DNA from: Enoplosus armatus
Taxonomy: Eukaryota > Chordata > Actinopteri > Centrarchiformes > Enoplosidae
Reading direction: 5' to 3'
Assembly: GCF_043641665.1 (NCBI RefSeq)
Contig: NC_092188.1
Coordinates: 14,405,704-14,469,703 of the forward strand
Length of the DNA stretch: 64,000 bases
Of the stretch, positions 46,901 through 57,313 are shown piece by piece. How positions within the stretch are numbered: position 1 is the first letter of the stretch; each line of letters opens with the position of its first letter. A program made the translations under genes and the position numbers. The notes under the pieces are model-generated. The model did no database searches, was not told the origin of the DNA, and was given only the letters and a program-made list of their open reading frames with translations.

Positions 46901-49479
46901 TTTCCTGCCCAGAGTGCAATATGTCCTTTGCAAATAAAGCTGGACTAACTGGTCATCTGCGTGTACACTCAATGGAGCATCCTTTTAACTGTAAATCATG
47001 CAAAAGAGGCTTCTGGAATAAAAGTCTTCTCCGTAATCACTACAGGAAATGTAGATTTGGACGTATTTCAGAGAGAAATACAACCCAACAGTTGGAAGTC
47101 CCTTTGAAAGCAGAGATTGATTTTGCACTGAATGACGTTCTAGTGTTCAAAGAAGGCTCCAAGACAACTGGCACTGGGGTATTGCAGACCAACTTCTCCT
47201 GCAAAGAGGACTTAATGGATGAATCCCCATTAAATTCAGAAAGAAATCAGGTTCAAGGCAACTCCAGTAAAGAGAAGAAAGCTGTGCAGTACCAATGTTC
47301 AGAATGTGATAAGAGCTTCACAGACGGCTTAATGCTCATTAGTCACCTTGAAGACCATGGAAGACAGGAACAGGAGAAAAAGCGCAACACATGTACTAAG
47401 TGTGGCCGGGTGTGCACTAGTCAAGGAAATCTTGAAAAACACATGAGGTTCCATGGAATTGATAAGAAATACTCTTGCCCTGACTGCCCTAAGATTGTTT
47501 ACACCTCATCTGATCTTGAAATCCACAGAACATGTCATGACCCAAATAGACCTTACTCTTGCAAGCTGTGTAATCAAAGGTTTTGGACAAGACCATCTTT
47601 ATGCAATCATTACACTGAAGACCATCCAGATGATGTATTTAGTTGTCATTTTTGTAACAAGACCTATTCAGTCAAAAAATCATTGGCAAGACACTATAGA
47701 AAATGGCATCAAAATGAGCAGAAGGATCATGGGAGTACTGTAGAGGAAAAGAGCAGCACTGAACAACAATCCAGCAGTCAAGTCAGTACAACTGGTGATA
47801 GTGATGAGGATGAAAATAATGACACTGAGGACAGCGAATCAGACTCTGCACCATACTTCCCGTGCCATGTGTGTGGCAAAACATTCCCAACATCAGAAAG
47901 CCTTGAGGATCATCAGCGGTGTCACCTGGGTGAAAAACCACATGAGTGTGCAGAATGTGGTAGGTGTTTCTTCCAGGCATCCCAGTTGCAGCAGCATCAA
48001 CGAATGCACAAGTCTGAATTTCAGTGTCAGGCATGCGGCAGGGGTTTTGTCTCTCTCTTTGCACTGCGTAAACATAAGCATACTCATGGAAAGAGCCGTC
48101 CACATCGTTGTTCCAAGTGTCACCTTAGTTTCACTGGACCCTCCCAGTTAGCAGAACACATGTCCACCCACCGTGAAGAGAACTTCCCATGTGACATATG
48201 CAATCATGTGTTTCTCTCCAAGAGTAGTAGAGCTGAGCATCGGAAAAGCCACTCTAAGTCAGCCGGCCGTCACCCATCTTCAACTTCAAGGGAAGAACGT
48301 AAAAAGTCTGCTTCACTTTCTGAAAGCTCATCAGTATTCAACAAAGAACTTAAATATCGCTGCTGTGTTTGTGGTGAGCGTTTCAGGGACCCAGAGGAGC
48401 TCTCAGAGCACGGTTGCAAGGCAGCCAAAGAGCGACCATACTCATGTTCAGACTGCAATAAACATTTTCTGCATGCATCTCACCTGAAAAAGCACAGGAC
48501 CACCCATCAACTATCATGGTCTAGCAGTGAATATCCATGTAATCAATGCAACAATAGTTTTTCCTCCCCTCAGCACTTCCTCAGTCATCTTAAAAGCCAC
48601 GATGATACCACAGCAGAAATTAAACGTAACCTTGATGGTAAAGGTGGAGGTCCTTCACAAGGTTTCATATGTCCAGTCTGCCATCAGTGTTTTGCCAGTG
48701 CCACTGAATTGATCGGCCATTTTCCCACGCATCCTGATGGTATATTTGAATGCAAAATTTGTAAAATGACATTTCCCTCTGGAAGTAAGCTTGAAGAACA
48801 TGAGCGCCGTCATCTGACATCAGCTACTGAATTTGAATGCACCAAGTGTGGCCAGAGCTTTTTGGGAAATGACACTTTCCACCAGCACCAATGTTCTCGT
48901 CAACAGCATGCAATAACAGAGACTGAATACTCAAATACATCAGGTAAGATATTCAGTCCATGTCATCAAGCAGCAGGAGAGGAGGAGGAGATCGACGTTA
49001 CTGGAGAGGACTTGTTCCATTGCCCTGTTTGCTCAATGCAGTTCTCCTCAAAAAGTGGTCTCTTGGAGCATCAAAATAAACAGCACCCAAATGAGAAGCC
49101 ATTCAAATGTGAGCTTTGTGGAAAAACATTTGCCCTGAGGCGGTACCTTAGAGAGCACGTGCGAAGGCATCATCAAAAATCTGCTGCTCAAAACAGAGCT
49201 CAGTGGTCCAAAAGCAAACTCAAATGTACAGAGTACCGCACCGAATTCAATACAGCACAAGATCTGTCTTTGCATATGAGATTGCAGGCTGAAAAAGAAG
49301 TCGGAGAGTACCGCTGTGATATGTGCTACAAGTCGTTCAGCCAGTGGTCTCTTCTTAAGCAGCACCAAGAAAGTCATGTCGGCCAAGTTGTATATGAATG
49401 CACAGAATGTGACAAAGCCTTTGCTTTTCCTCACCTACTAGAGGAACATCAACAGACTCATGCTGGGTCCTCTCAGTAA
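40955..49479 (+). CDS. Giant C2H2 zinc-finger protein, about 49 fingers (gene 2)
   Basis: An uninterrupted coding exon of 8.5 kb starting at an acceptor (CTTTATGTTTTCAG). The first ATG inside it is at 40,996 (M-A-H-G-W-D), giving about 2,827 residues; upstream exons may add more. The open frame before 40,955 is intron. The N-terminal 750 residues lack fingers and are rich in Ser, Asn, Asp and Glu, with three degenerate tandem repeats near 42,430-42,925. From about 43,280 to the stop there are about 49 C2H2-type fingers. Many are doublets: a C2H2 finger, a T-G-x-K-P-F/Y linker, then a finger ending in Cys (C2HC), for example at about 43,500-43,660, 45,010-45,180 and 46,340-46,500. One late finger (C-T-E-Y) has lost a Cys and the last His. 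The final finger is Y-E-C-T-E-C, as in gene 1. It is a predicted nuclear DNA- or RNA-binding protein; no KRAB, SCAN or BTB domain was seen. I cannot name the orthologue. Confidence 0.9.
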
Positions 49480-50249
49480 TGGTTGTTACATACCATCTAC
49501 CTTATTTCCCCTTTGAGTACCCATAATGAAAGTAACTTGAAATCCCTGTCATACCTTACATCTGTCTGTGTACCTCCACTCAATTTAGATCCAATTTGTA
49601 TTTTTGGCCCTTGTTACATACAAAGCTGTTGGCTCAAGTTTATATTTACATTGTATATATTTTTAGTTCTAATATTGGAATTTTTATACCGTAAATTAGC
49701 CACATAGTTTATTGACAGTGTTTGTAAATCTATGACAAAATTGTGTAAAGGTGTTTAATATTCTGTGTGATGAGTACAGACAAAGCATGATGGGATAAAA
49801 TGTTTATGAAATGTCTTGGATAAAGGCTGACATTTTTGATCAAACATGATCATTTTTGATGTTTGACATTTATTTTGAAATAGTTTTTAGTTAGTTTTGT
49901 TGAAAATCTGTAAGATAGATTCAAACTGGTCATTTTAATCTATTTGTATTTTCTATGACTATTCATGTACTATAGATAATTTTGTAATTTTCAATTTAAC
50001 ATTTCTCAATGTTTATTTTGGGTTGCTTTTTGATATTGATAAGCATCTTGTACATACTTTAGAAAGATGTTCTAATTGAATATTCTTTTCACAACCCAAG
50101 GATGTTACTTTCTTAAGAAATTTGAGTTGATGCATTCAATTAAGTAGTAAAGTCAACTAGAAAATCTTTGTGAGTTTGTTTTTCTGTATACTTTGGGGGG
50201 TAAATATAAAGTGCGTTCCAAGGATTAACACTGATACAAACCTGAGCTT
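49480..50249. other. 3' UTR/flank of zinc-finger gene 2
   Basis: Very AT-rich with no gene. The short open stretch at 49,483-49,707 is composition noise. No canonical AATAAA was found close to the stop, so the polyadenylation site is unclear. Confidence 0.5.
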
Positions 50250-50835
50250 CTTAGGTCAGAATGAGATTTATTGTCAAGTACATTTTCACATACAAGGAAT
50301 TTGCCTTGGTATATTGGTGCATGAAAATAAGCGTGTAAGTAGAAAATATAAAGAAAGATGAAAGCAAGTACTGCAGGCCGAGAAGAATGATAAATAAGAA
50401 TATTATAAATATATTTTATAAACATATTTGCATTATGCAAGATAGAATCCAAAATATGTGCGTTCATGTAATGCATTGATTCAGGTGTGTAGACTTTGTT
50501 AATGTAACGTGTAATGGGGAGAGGGTATAGAGTCCCAGGCCTTGCTGATGAAGCCAGCTGCAGATGGAAGGAAACTGTTCTTGTGGCGTGAGGTTTTGGT
50601 ACTGATGGACCGCAGCCTCCTGCCAGAGAGGAGTGTATCAAACAGTTTGTGGGAAGGGTCAGCCACAATCTTTCCTGCACGCCTCAGGGCCTTGGAGGAG
50701 TACAGTTCTTGGAGGCATGGCAGATTGCAGCCAATCACTTTCTCTGCGGAGCAAATGATTTGCTGCAGTCGGCCCTTGTCCTTGGCAGTAGCAGCAGTGT
50801 ACCAGATGGTGATGGAGGAGGTGTGGATGGACTAA
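50250..50835 (-). mobile_element. Diverged L2-type LINE 3' end (copy C)
   Basis: On the minus strand it encodes the last part of the reverse transcriptase ORF (I-G-C-N-L-P-C-L-Q-E-L-Y-S-S, then S-x-R-T/I-K-T-S-R-H-K-N-S-F-L-P-S-A). The family 3' UTR follows (AAATTCCTTGTATGTG read on the minus strand, then AATAAATCTCATTCTG). It differs from the other copies by several residues and a deletion after D-P-S-H, so it is an older insertion or a different subfamily. Confidence 0.7.
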
Positions 50836-51464
50836 TAAATAGCTACTTTCCTTAATAAGTAGGTAATCTGAATAATATCAAATTGTGATCATTTTATTAT
50901 AATGATAAAAACAATAAAAATAAAATATATTTATATTTATATATTTTATATATTTTGACTATGGTCATAGTATAATAACATGGACTGCTGGTGATGCTGG
51001 ACAGATGATCCCGACTGAAGCACCAGCTCAGCTCCACAGAGTGCCATTACAGGTCAGTTTCAGGCCATCAGTTGTCATAGTAACACAAAGTGATCCTGGT
51101 TTCTGTAAAAGGGGCATTTCTGTGAGCCTAGTTATTGGACAAGAAAATCTGACATTTTCCTAAATTTGCATTCAAAGGCTCCAGTTAACTTGCTGAGACT
51201 TCTTTACCCCTCAGAAACCCACAGCAGGTGTGTTTCATAGGTACTGAACAACCATAGCATATGAAATTGTTTGCTTTAGTCATCATATCATGTAACTATT
51301 GTAATCTTGGGCTAGAAGGATATTGTGGATCGGTCCCAGTGATGTAGACCCGGTCGTCTCTGTCCCACTACTGAATTTTCCAAAGACATTTTCAGTTGTG
51401 GCTGTGTACCACATTTATTTGTTGATTTAAGTTAGTTAAGGGAAAAACCAAGATCAAGGACTTG
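50836..51464. other. AT-rich spacer between LINE copies
   Basis: Starts with a near-pure AT stretch (50,870-50,960) and holds no recognisable gene or repeat. Confidence 0.5.
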
Positions 51465-51671
51465 AGAGTCCTGTGGGCCCTGTTTTTTTGGGGATAGGGA
51501 TGATGGTGGAGGCCTTGAAGCAGGCTGGCACACGGCATGTCTCCAGTGAGGTGTTGAAGATATCTGTGAACACCATAGACAGCTGATCGGCGCAGCGCTT
51601 CAGGCAGGATGGAGAGATGGAGTCTGGTCCAGCAGCTTTCCGGGGGTTTTGTCTCTTGAAGAGCCTGTTCA
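51465..51671 (-). mobile_element. L2-type LINE copy D, left part (split by copy E)
   Basis: Minus-strand RT start region ([16 protein letters not shown] to P-I-P-K-K-T-G-P). Its 5'-ward continuation lies at 54,575-55,417: intact family members read CTTGAAGAGCCTGTTCACATCTCTTTCAAGG across the junction (compare 37,191-37,221), and here that word is interrupted after CTGTTCA. So 51,465-51,671 and 54,575-55,417 were one element before copy E inserted. Confidence 0.8.
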
Positions 51672-52901
51672 TGGCTGGGGGAAAGAACTCCCGACGCGGC
51701 GCTGCAGCTGGACGGATTCCAGCTACTCCGAGCGGACCGCGACGCGCAACTCTCCGGCAAAACAAAGGGTGGAGGTATTTGTTTCTACATCAACAGCAGC
51801 TGGTGTAACGACGTGACAGTGATCCGACGGCATTGCTCTCCTTCCCTGGAAACTTTTTTCATAAACTGTAAACCCTACTACTCCCCCCGTGAGTTCGCTT
51901 CATTCATTCTGGTCGGTGTTTACATTCCACCGGAGGCCAACGTGCAGGACGCACAGCATGCACTCGCCGACCAGATACTGGAAACGGAGCGGACCAACCC
52001 GGACTCCTTAGTTATTGTCCTCGGTGACTTTAACAAAGGTAATCTCAGACATGAACTCCCCAAATACAAACAGTTTATTAAATGCCCCACCAGGGAGGGG
52101 GACACTCTGGATCACTGTTACACCACAGTCAGTAACGCTTTTCACGCCGTCACCCGCGCTGCACTGGGACACTCTGACCACGACATGGTCCACCTGATTC
52201 CTGCATACAGGCAGAAATTAAAACTTTCTAAGCCTGTTGTGAGAACTTCGAAGAAGTGGACTAGTGAAGCTGCAGAGGACCTGAAGGCGTGTTTGGACTG
52301 CACTGACTGGGATGTTTTCAGGACTGCTACCAACAGTCTGGATGAGTACACAGAGGCTGTGACTTCATATATCAGCTTCTGTGAGGACTGCTGCGTACCA
52401 ACTCGGACCAGGGTGAGTTACAACAACGACAAACCCTGGTTCACAGCAAGACTGCGACAGCTGAGGTTGGAAAAGGAAGAGGCGTTTAAGAGTGGCAACA
52501 GAGCAGAGTTTAAGGAAGCCAAGTACAAGTTTAGCAAGGCGGTGAGGGAAGCTAAACGACTGTACTCAGAGAGACTACAAGACCAATTCTCCTCCAACGA
52601 CTCTGCTTCTGTGTGGAGGGGGCTCAGGCAGATCACCAACTACAAGCCAAGAGCCCCCAACTCTGCTAACGACCGACGCCTCGCCAACAGCCTCAACGAC
52701 TTCTACTGTCGTTTTGAAAGACAATGGGACAGTCCTGACACCATCCCCCACACCATCACCCACCAGCTCCAGCCCAACAGCCCCAACCCCTCATCACACC
52801 TGGGGCTGAACTCTCACACCTCTTACCACCACAGCTGCCCCCCACAGCGCCCCCCACTCCTCCAGCATCGACACCTCTGTCTGTCCTTGAAAGAGATGTG
52901 A
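51672..52901 (+). CDS. LINE endonuclease domain and linker (frame 1 of ORF2, copy E)
   Basis: The open frame from the truncated 5' end carries the AP-type endonuclease core: [15 protein letters not shown], then V-L-G-D-F-N and G-H-S-D-H-D-M-V, which include the conserved catalytic Asp/Asn and S-D-H positions. A lysine- and glutamate-rich linker follows. The frame ends at L-C-L-S-L-K-E-M. In copy B the same region is continuous with RT, and the sequence difference at about 52,790 (an extra AACCCCTC-type segment) puts the end of this copy out of frame. It would nick target DNA if ORF2 were intact; here EN lacks its N-terminal part. Confidence 0.8.
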   Translation, partial: WLGERTPDAALQLDGFQLLRADRDAQLSGKTKGGGICFYINSSWCNDVTVIRRHCSPSLETFFINCKPYYSPREFASFILVGVYIPPEANVQDAQHALADQILETERTNPDSLVIVLGDFNKGNLRHELPKYKQFIKCPTREGDTLDHCYTTVSNAFHAVTRAALGHSDHDMVHLIPAYRQKLKLSKPVVRTSKKWTSEAAEDLKACLDCTDWDVFRTATNSLDEYTEAVTSYISFCEDCCVPTRTRVSYNNDKPWFTARLRQLRLEKEEAFKSGNRAEFKEAKYKFSKAVREAKRLYSERLQDQFSSNDSASVWRGLRQITNYKPRAPNSANDRRLANSLNDFYCRFERQWDSPDTIPHTITHQLQPNSPNPSSHLGLNSHTSYHHSCPPQRPPLLQHRHLCLSLKEM

Positions 52902-54262
52902 ACAGACTCTTCAAGAGACAAAACCCGCGTAAAGCTGCTGGACCAGACTCCATCTCCCCATCCTGCCTGAAGCGCTGCCCCGATCAGCTGTCTCCGGTGT
53001 TCACGGACATCTTCAACACCTCACTGGAGACATGCCACGTGCCAGCCTGCTTCAAGGCCTCCACCATCATCCCCATCCCCAAAAAACCAGGGCCCACAGG
53101 ATTAAATGACTACAGACCCGTCGCCCTGACCTCTGTGGTCATGAAATCATTTGAACGCCTGGTCCTGTCCCACCTCAAATCCATCACAGACTCTCTGCTG
53201 GACCCCCTGCAGTTCGCCTACAGAGCCAACAGGTCTGTAGACGACGCCGTCAACCTGGCTCTACACTTCATCCTCCAGCACCTGGACTCCGCAGGATCCT
53301 ATGCCAGGATCCTGTTTGTGGACTTCAGCTCTGCCTTCAACACCATCGTCCCGGCTCTTCTTCAGGACAAGCTCTCCCAGCTCAACGTGCCTGACCCCAC
53401 CTGCAGGTGGATCACAGATTTCCTGTCTGACAGGAAGCAGCACGTGAAGCTGGGGAAACACGTCTCAGACTCGCGGACGATCAGCACCGGCTCCCCTCAA
53501 GGCTGCGTTCTTTCTCCACTACTCTTCTCCCTGTACACCAACAGCTGCACCTCCAGTCACCAGTCCATCAAGCTCCTGAAGTTCGCGGACGACACCACCC
53601 TCATCAGACTCATCTCTGGAGAGGATGAGTCTGCCTACAGGTGGGAGATTGACCACCTGGTGACCTGGTGCAACAGCAACAACCTGGAGCTTAACGCTTC
53701 AAAGACAGTGGAGATGGTTGTTGACTTTAGGAAGAGCGCAGCCCCACCCGCCCCCATCACCCTGTGTGACTCTCCAGTGGACACTGTGGAGTCCTTCCGT
53801 TTCCTGGGCTCCATCATCAGCCAGGACCTCCGGTGGGAGCTGAACATCAGCTCCCTCATCAAGAAAGCCCAACAGAGGATGTACTTCCTGAGGCAGCTGA
53901 GGAAGTTTAACCTGCCACAAAAAATGCTGGTTCACTTCTACACTGCCATCATAGAGTCCATCCTCACCTCCTCCATCACCGTCTGGTACGCTGCTGCCTC
54001 CACCAAGGACAGACGCAGACTGCAGCGTATCATCCGCTCTGCAGAGAGGGTGATCGGCTGCAACCTCCCATCTCTTCAGGACCTGTACTCCTCCAGGACC
54101 CTGAGGAGAGCAGGGAAGATCGCTGCCGACCCCTCCCACCCCGGACACCATCTGTTCGACCCCCTCCCCTCTGGCAGGAGGCTGCGGTCCATCAGGACCA
54201 AAACCTCCCGCCACAAAAACAGTTTCTTCCCCTCTGCAGTCAACCTGACAAACTCTCACTGA
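52898..54262 (+). CDS. LINE reverse transcriptase domain (frame 2 of ORF2, copy E)
   Basis: About 454 open codons covering the complete reverse transcriptase: [46 protein letters not shown], the catalytic F-A-D-D-T-T, and a C-terminal helical part ending S-F-F-P-S-A-V-N. No ATG starts this frame; it is normally the continuation of the endonuclease frame and is separated here by a frameshift in the Pro-rich linker. RT itself has no internal stop, which argues for a fairly recent insertion. It would copy the LINE RNA at nicked chromosomal DNA. Confidence 0.88.
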   Translation: MNRLFKRQNPRKAAGPDSISPSCLKRCPDQLSPVFTDIFNTSLETCHVPACFKASTIIPIPKKPGPTGLNDYRPVALTSVVMKSFERLVLSHLKSITDSLLDPLQFAYRANRSVDDAVNLALHFILQHLDSAGSYARILFVDFSSAFNTIVPALLQDKLSQLNVPDPTCRWITDFLSDRKQHVKLGKHVSDSRTISTGSPQGCVLSPLLFSLYTNSCTSSHQSIKLLKFADDTTLIRLISGEDESAYRWEIDHLVTWCNSNNLELNASKTVEMVVDFRKSAAPPAPITLCDSPVDTVESFRFLGSIISQDLRWELNISSLIKKAQQRMYFLRQLRKFNLPQKMLVHFYTAIIESILTSSITVWYAAASTKDRRRLQRIIRSAERVIGCNLPSLQDLYSSRTLRRAGKIAADPSHPGHHLFDPLPSGRRLRSIRTKTSRHKNSFFPSAVNLTNSH

Positions 54263-54574
54263 CACCCCCCCGAACACTACCACAAGCTATACAAGCTATA
54301 CGTTATATTAACGTACATCACCCCTGTCCCCACTGCGTTACATTAACGCACCCACCCCCTACTGGACACTTTATCTGGACACTTTACTTTACTTTATTCT
54401 GGTCACTGCACTGTTGTTATTTATCTTATCTTATTTTTATTTTTATTCTTATTGTTATTTTAGCTTTTATATTCTACTTATTTGTTATCAAAACAATAGC
54501 ACCTTCAGACCACAGCAAATTCCTTGTAATGTATGTTACTTGGCAATAAACAGTTTCTGATTCTGATTCTGATT

Positions 54575-55417
54575 CTGTTCACATCTCTTTCAAGGACAGA
54601 CGGAGGTGTCGATGTTGGAGGAGGGGGGGGCACTGTGGGGGGCAGCTGTGCTGGTAAAAGGTGTGAGAGTTCAGCCCCAGGTGTGATGAGGGGGCTGTTG
54701 GGCTGGAGCTGGTGGATGATGGTGTGGGGGATGGTGTCAGGACTGTCCCATTGTCTTTCAAAGCGACAGTAGAAGTTGTTGAGGTTGTTGGCGAGGCGTC
54801 GCAGTCCTGAAAATATCCCAGTCAGTGCAGTCCAAACACGCCTTCAGGTCCTCTGCAGCTTCACTGGTCCACTGCTTCGATGTTCTCGCAACAGGCTTAG
54901 AAAGTTTTAATTTCTGCCTGTATGCAGGAATCAGGTGGACCATGTCGTGGTCAGAGTGTCCCAGTGCAGCGCGGGTGACGGCGTGAAAAGCGTTACTGAC
55001 TGTGGTGTAACAGTGATCCAGAGTGTCCCCCTCCCTGGTGGGGCATTTAATAAACTCTTTGTATTTGGGGAGTTCATGACTGAGGTTACCTTTGTTAAAG
55101 TCACAGAGGACAATAACTAAGGAGTCCGGGTTGGTCTGCTCCGTTTCCAGTATCTGGTCGGCGAGTGCGCGCTGTGCGTCCTGCATGTTGGCCTCCGGTG
55201 GAATGAAAACACCGACCAGAATGAATGAAGCGAACTCACGGGGGGAGTAGTAGGGTTTGCAGTTAATGAAAAAGGTTTCCAGGGAAGGAGAGCAATGCCG
55301 TCGGATCGCTGTCACGTGGTTACACCAGCTACTGTTGATGTAAAAACAAATACCTCCACCCTTTGTTTTGCCGGAGAGGTGTGCGTCGCGGTCTGCTCAG
55401 AGTAGCTGGAGTCCTGG
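54575..55417 (-). mobile_element. L2-type LINE copy D, right part
   Basis: The minus-strand endonuclease region of the copy split by copy E: I-V-L-C-D-F-N (Gly of GDFN changed to Cys) and G-H-S-D-H-D-M-V are visible. A deletion of about 370 bp at 54,801 removes most of the EN-RT linker. The 5' limit is near 55,417, close to where copy E also begins, in line with 5' truncation. Confidence 0.8.
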
Positions 55418-56521
55418 GCAGAACCTTTCTGAATATGTTCTTCCTGTCTGTATTTGCCTGCACCGTCTTTTAGGATGTTATTTGAAGGTCATGCTACAGG
55501 CTATTAGCAATCATGAACTTCACAGCATATCCCATCCTCTCCATAGCACTCTAATCAGCCAGAAGAGGGCTTTTAGTCTTGGGGCTCCAGGGAAAGATGT
55601 GAGTCATTCATTCCTCTCCAGGCCTGGAGAGAGGAGTTGTACAATCTCTGTCCATTTTTTGCTCAATTGTTTTTTGTGTTGCATACATTCAATCTCAAGG
55701 AACTACCTGACATGCTGGCATTATGTAATAATAAGCACAATTATATATGTCATGCAATATTGTATAAATGTTACATTCTCATTTGAAGAGATTGAGCAAC
55801 TGGTCAACAAGGGAATTAGAAAACTTAAATCACATTCTGGCTATTTATTAAGTCTTTCATTACCATTATTGCCTTGTGACTGCCAGAGGGAAATTTCTGA
55901 AAGAGATGATTACCCAGGGGAACAGATGCATCCTCTCATCTTTTGCGGCATTCAAGAGCTGTCAGATAAACGAAGCGTCCAAAGCCAAGCTGACAGTGCG
56001 ATCTGGATGAAAATCGAACTATTACAGGGATGTGTCCAGTAAGCTTATTAAATACACCACCAGTTTACCCTATTATCGATGTGCATTATTTAGTTTTAAT
56101 ATATACCATGGCTTATCCAAGAACAAATGCATATAATTGTCTTTTTAGTAACTTCCCAAGCTGAATCTGCTTCAGGGTTTCCTCCCAGTTTGTCAATACC
56201 ACAGCATGTCCAAGAAGGTGCCCCAACAACTTCACCTGGTTAATTTGCTTTATGGCTCTGGTCTCTCCTCACCACCACAGGAAATGATACAGTGACTGCC
56301 TTACTAAACCTGATGCTGAATGCCGTCACTCTTTCAAAGCTCATCCTCAGTCATGAATAAGACCTCAAAATACCTGAACTCCTCCACTTTAAACAACCAT
56401 GGCTCCAGATTGGCTAAGGTTATCAAGGGTGGATCACTAACTAGACAAAGGGGCAAGTGCCACTAACTGCTCAGGGTGCCCAACCCCATCACTCTTACAT
56501 CTCTCCCCACAAGTGCATGTA
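55418..56521. other. Intergenic DNA, no gene
   Basis: AT-rich. The 224-codon open stretch at 55,368-56,042 begins inside the LINE and has no recognisable motif. I regard it as chance. Confidence 0.5.
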
Positions 56522-57313
56522 CAGTGGGGCAAAAAAGTATTTAGTCAGCCACCAATTGTGCAAGTTCTCCCACTTAAAAGATGAGAGAGGTCTCCAATTT
56601 TCATCATAGGTATACCTCAACTATGAGAGACAAAATGAGAAAAACAAATCCAGAAAATCACATTGTCTGATTTTTAAAGAATTTATTTGCAAATTATGGT
56701 GGAAAATAAGTATTTGGTCAATAACAAAAGTTCATCTCAATACTTTGTTATATACCCTTTGTTGGCAATGACAGAGGTCAAACGTTTTCTGTAAGTCTTC
56801 ACAAGATTTTCACACACTGTTGCTGGTATTTTGGCCCATTCCTCCATGCAGATCCCCTCTAGAGCAGTGATGTTTTGGGGCTGTCGCTGGGCAACACGGA
56901 CTTTCAACTCCCTCCAAAGATTTTCTATGGGGTTGAGATCTGGAGACTGGCTAGGCCACTCCAGGACCTTGAAATGCTTCTTACGAAGCCACTCCTTCGT
57001 TGCCCGGGATGAGAGAGGCCTGTAATTTTCATCATAGGTACACTTCAACTATGAGAGACAGAATGGGGGGAAGAATCCAGGAAATCACATTGTAGGATTT
57101 TTAATGAATTAATTGGTAAATTCCTCGGTAAAATAAGTATTTGGTCACCTACAAACAAGCAAGATTTCTGGCTCTCACAGACCTGTAACTTCTTCTTTAA
57201 GAGGCTCCTCTGTCCTCCACTCGTTACCTGTATTAATGGCACCTGTTTGAACTCTTTATCAGCATAAAAGACACCTGTCCACAACCTCAAACAGTCAGAC
57301 TCCAAACTCCACT

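Larger units (their letters stand above)
51672..54574 (+). mobile_element. L2/CR1-type LINE copy E, most complete and youngest-looking
   Basis: 2.9 kb plus-strand element inserted into copy D. Its 5' end lies inside the endonuclease domain (it begins [12 protein letters not shown]), so it is 5'-truncated. It ends with a 3' UTR (TTCCTTGTAATGTATGTTAC, AATAAACAG) and a short CTGATT tandem tail. CTGTTCA is duplicated on both sides (51,665-51,671 and 54,575-54,581), although CTG of the right copy could belong to the tail. This marks a target-primed insertion. Confidence 0.88.

Noticed and set aside
51465..54574. Twin-priming explanation for the inverted LINE segment at 51,465-51,671
   Set aside because: The inverted segment duplicates sequence also present in direct orientation in copy E, and it continues perfectly at 54,582; nested insertion explains it better.
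55368..56042. 224-codon open frame after the LINE nest
   Set aside because: Begins in LINE endonuclease antisense, has no protein motif or splice context, and biased AT-rich composition.
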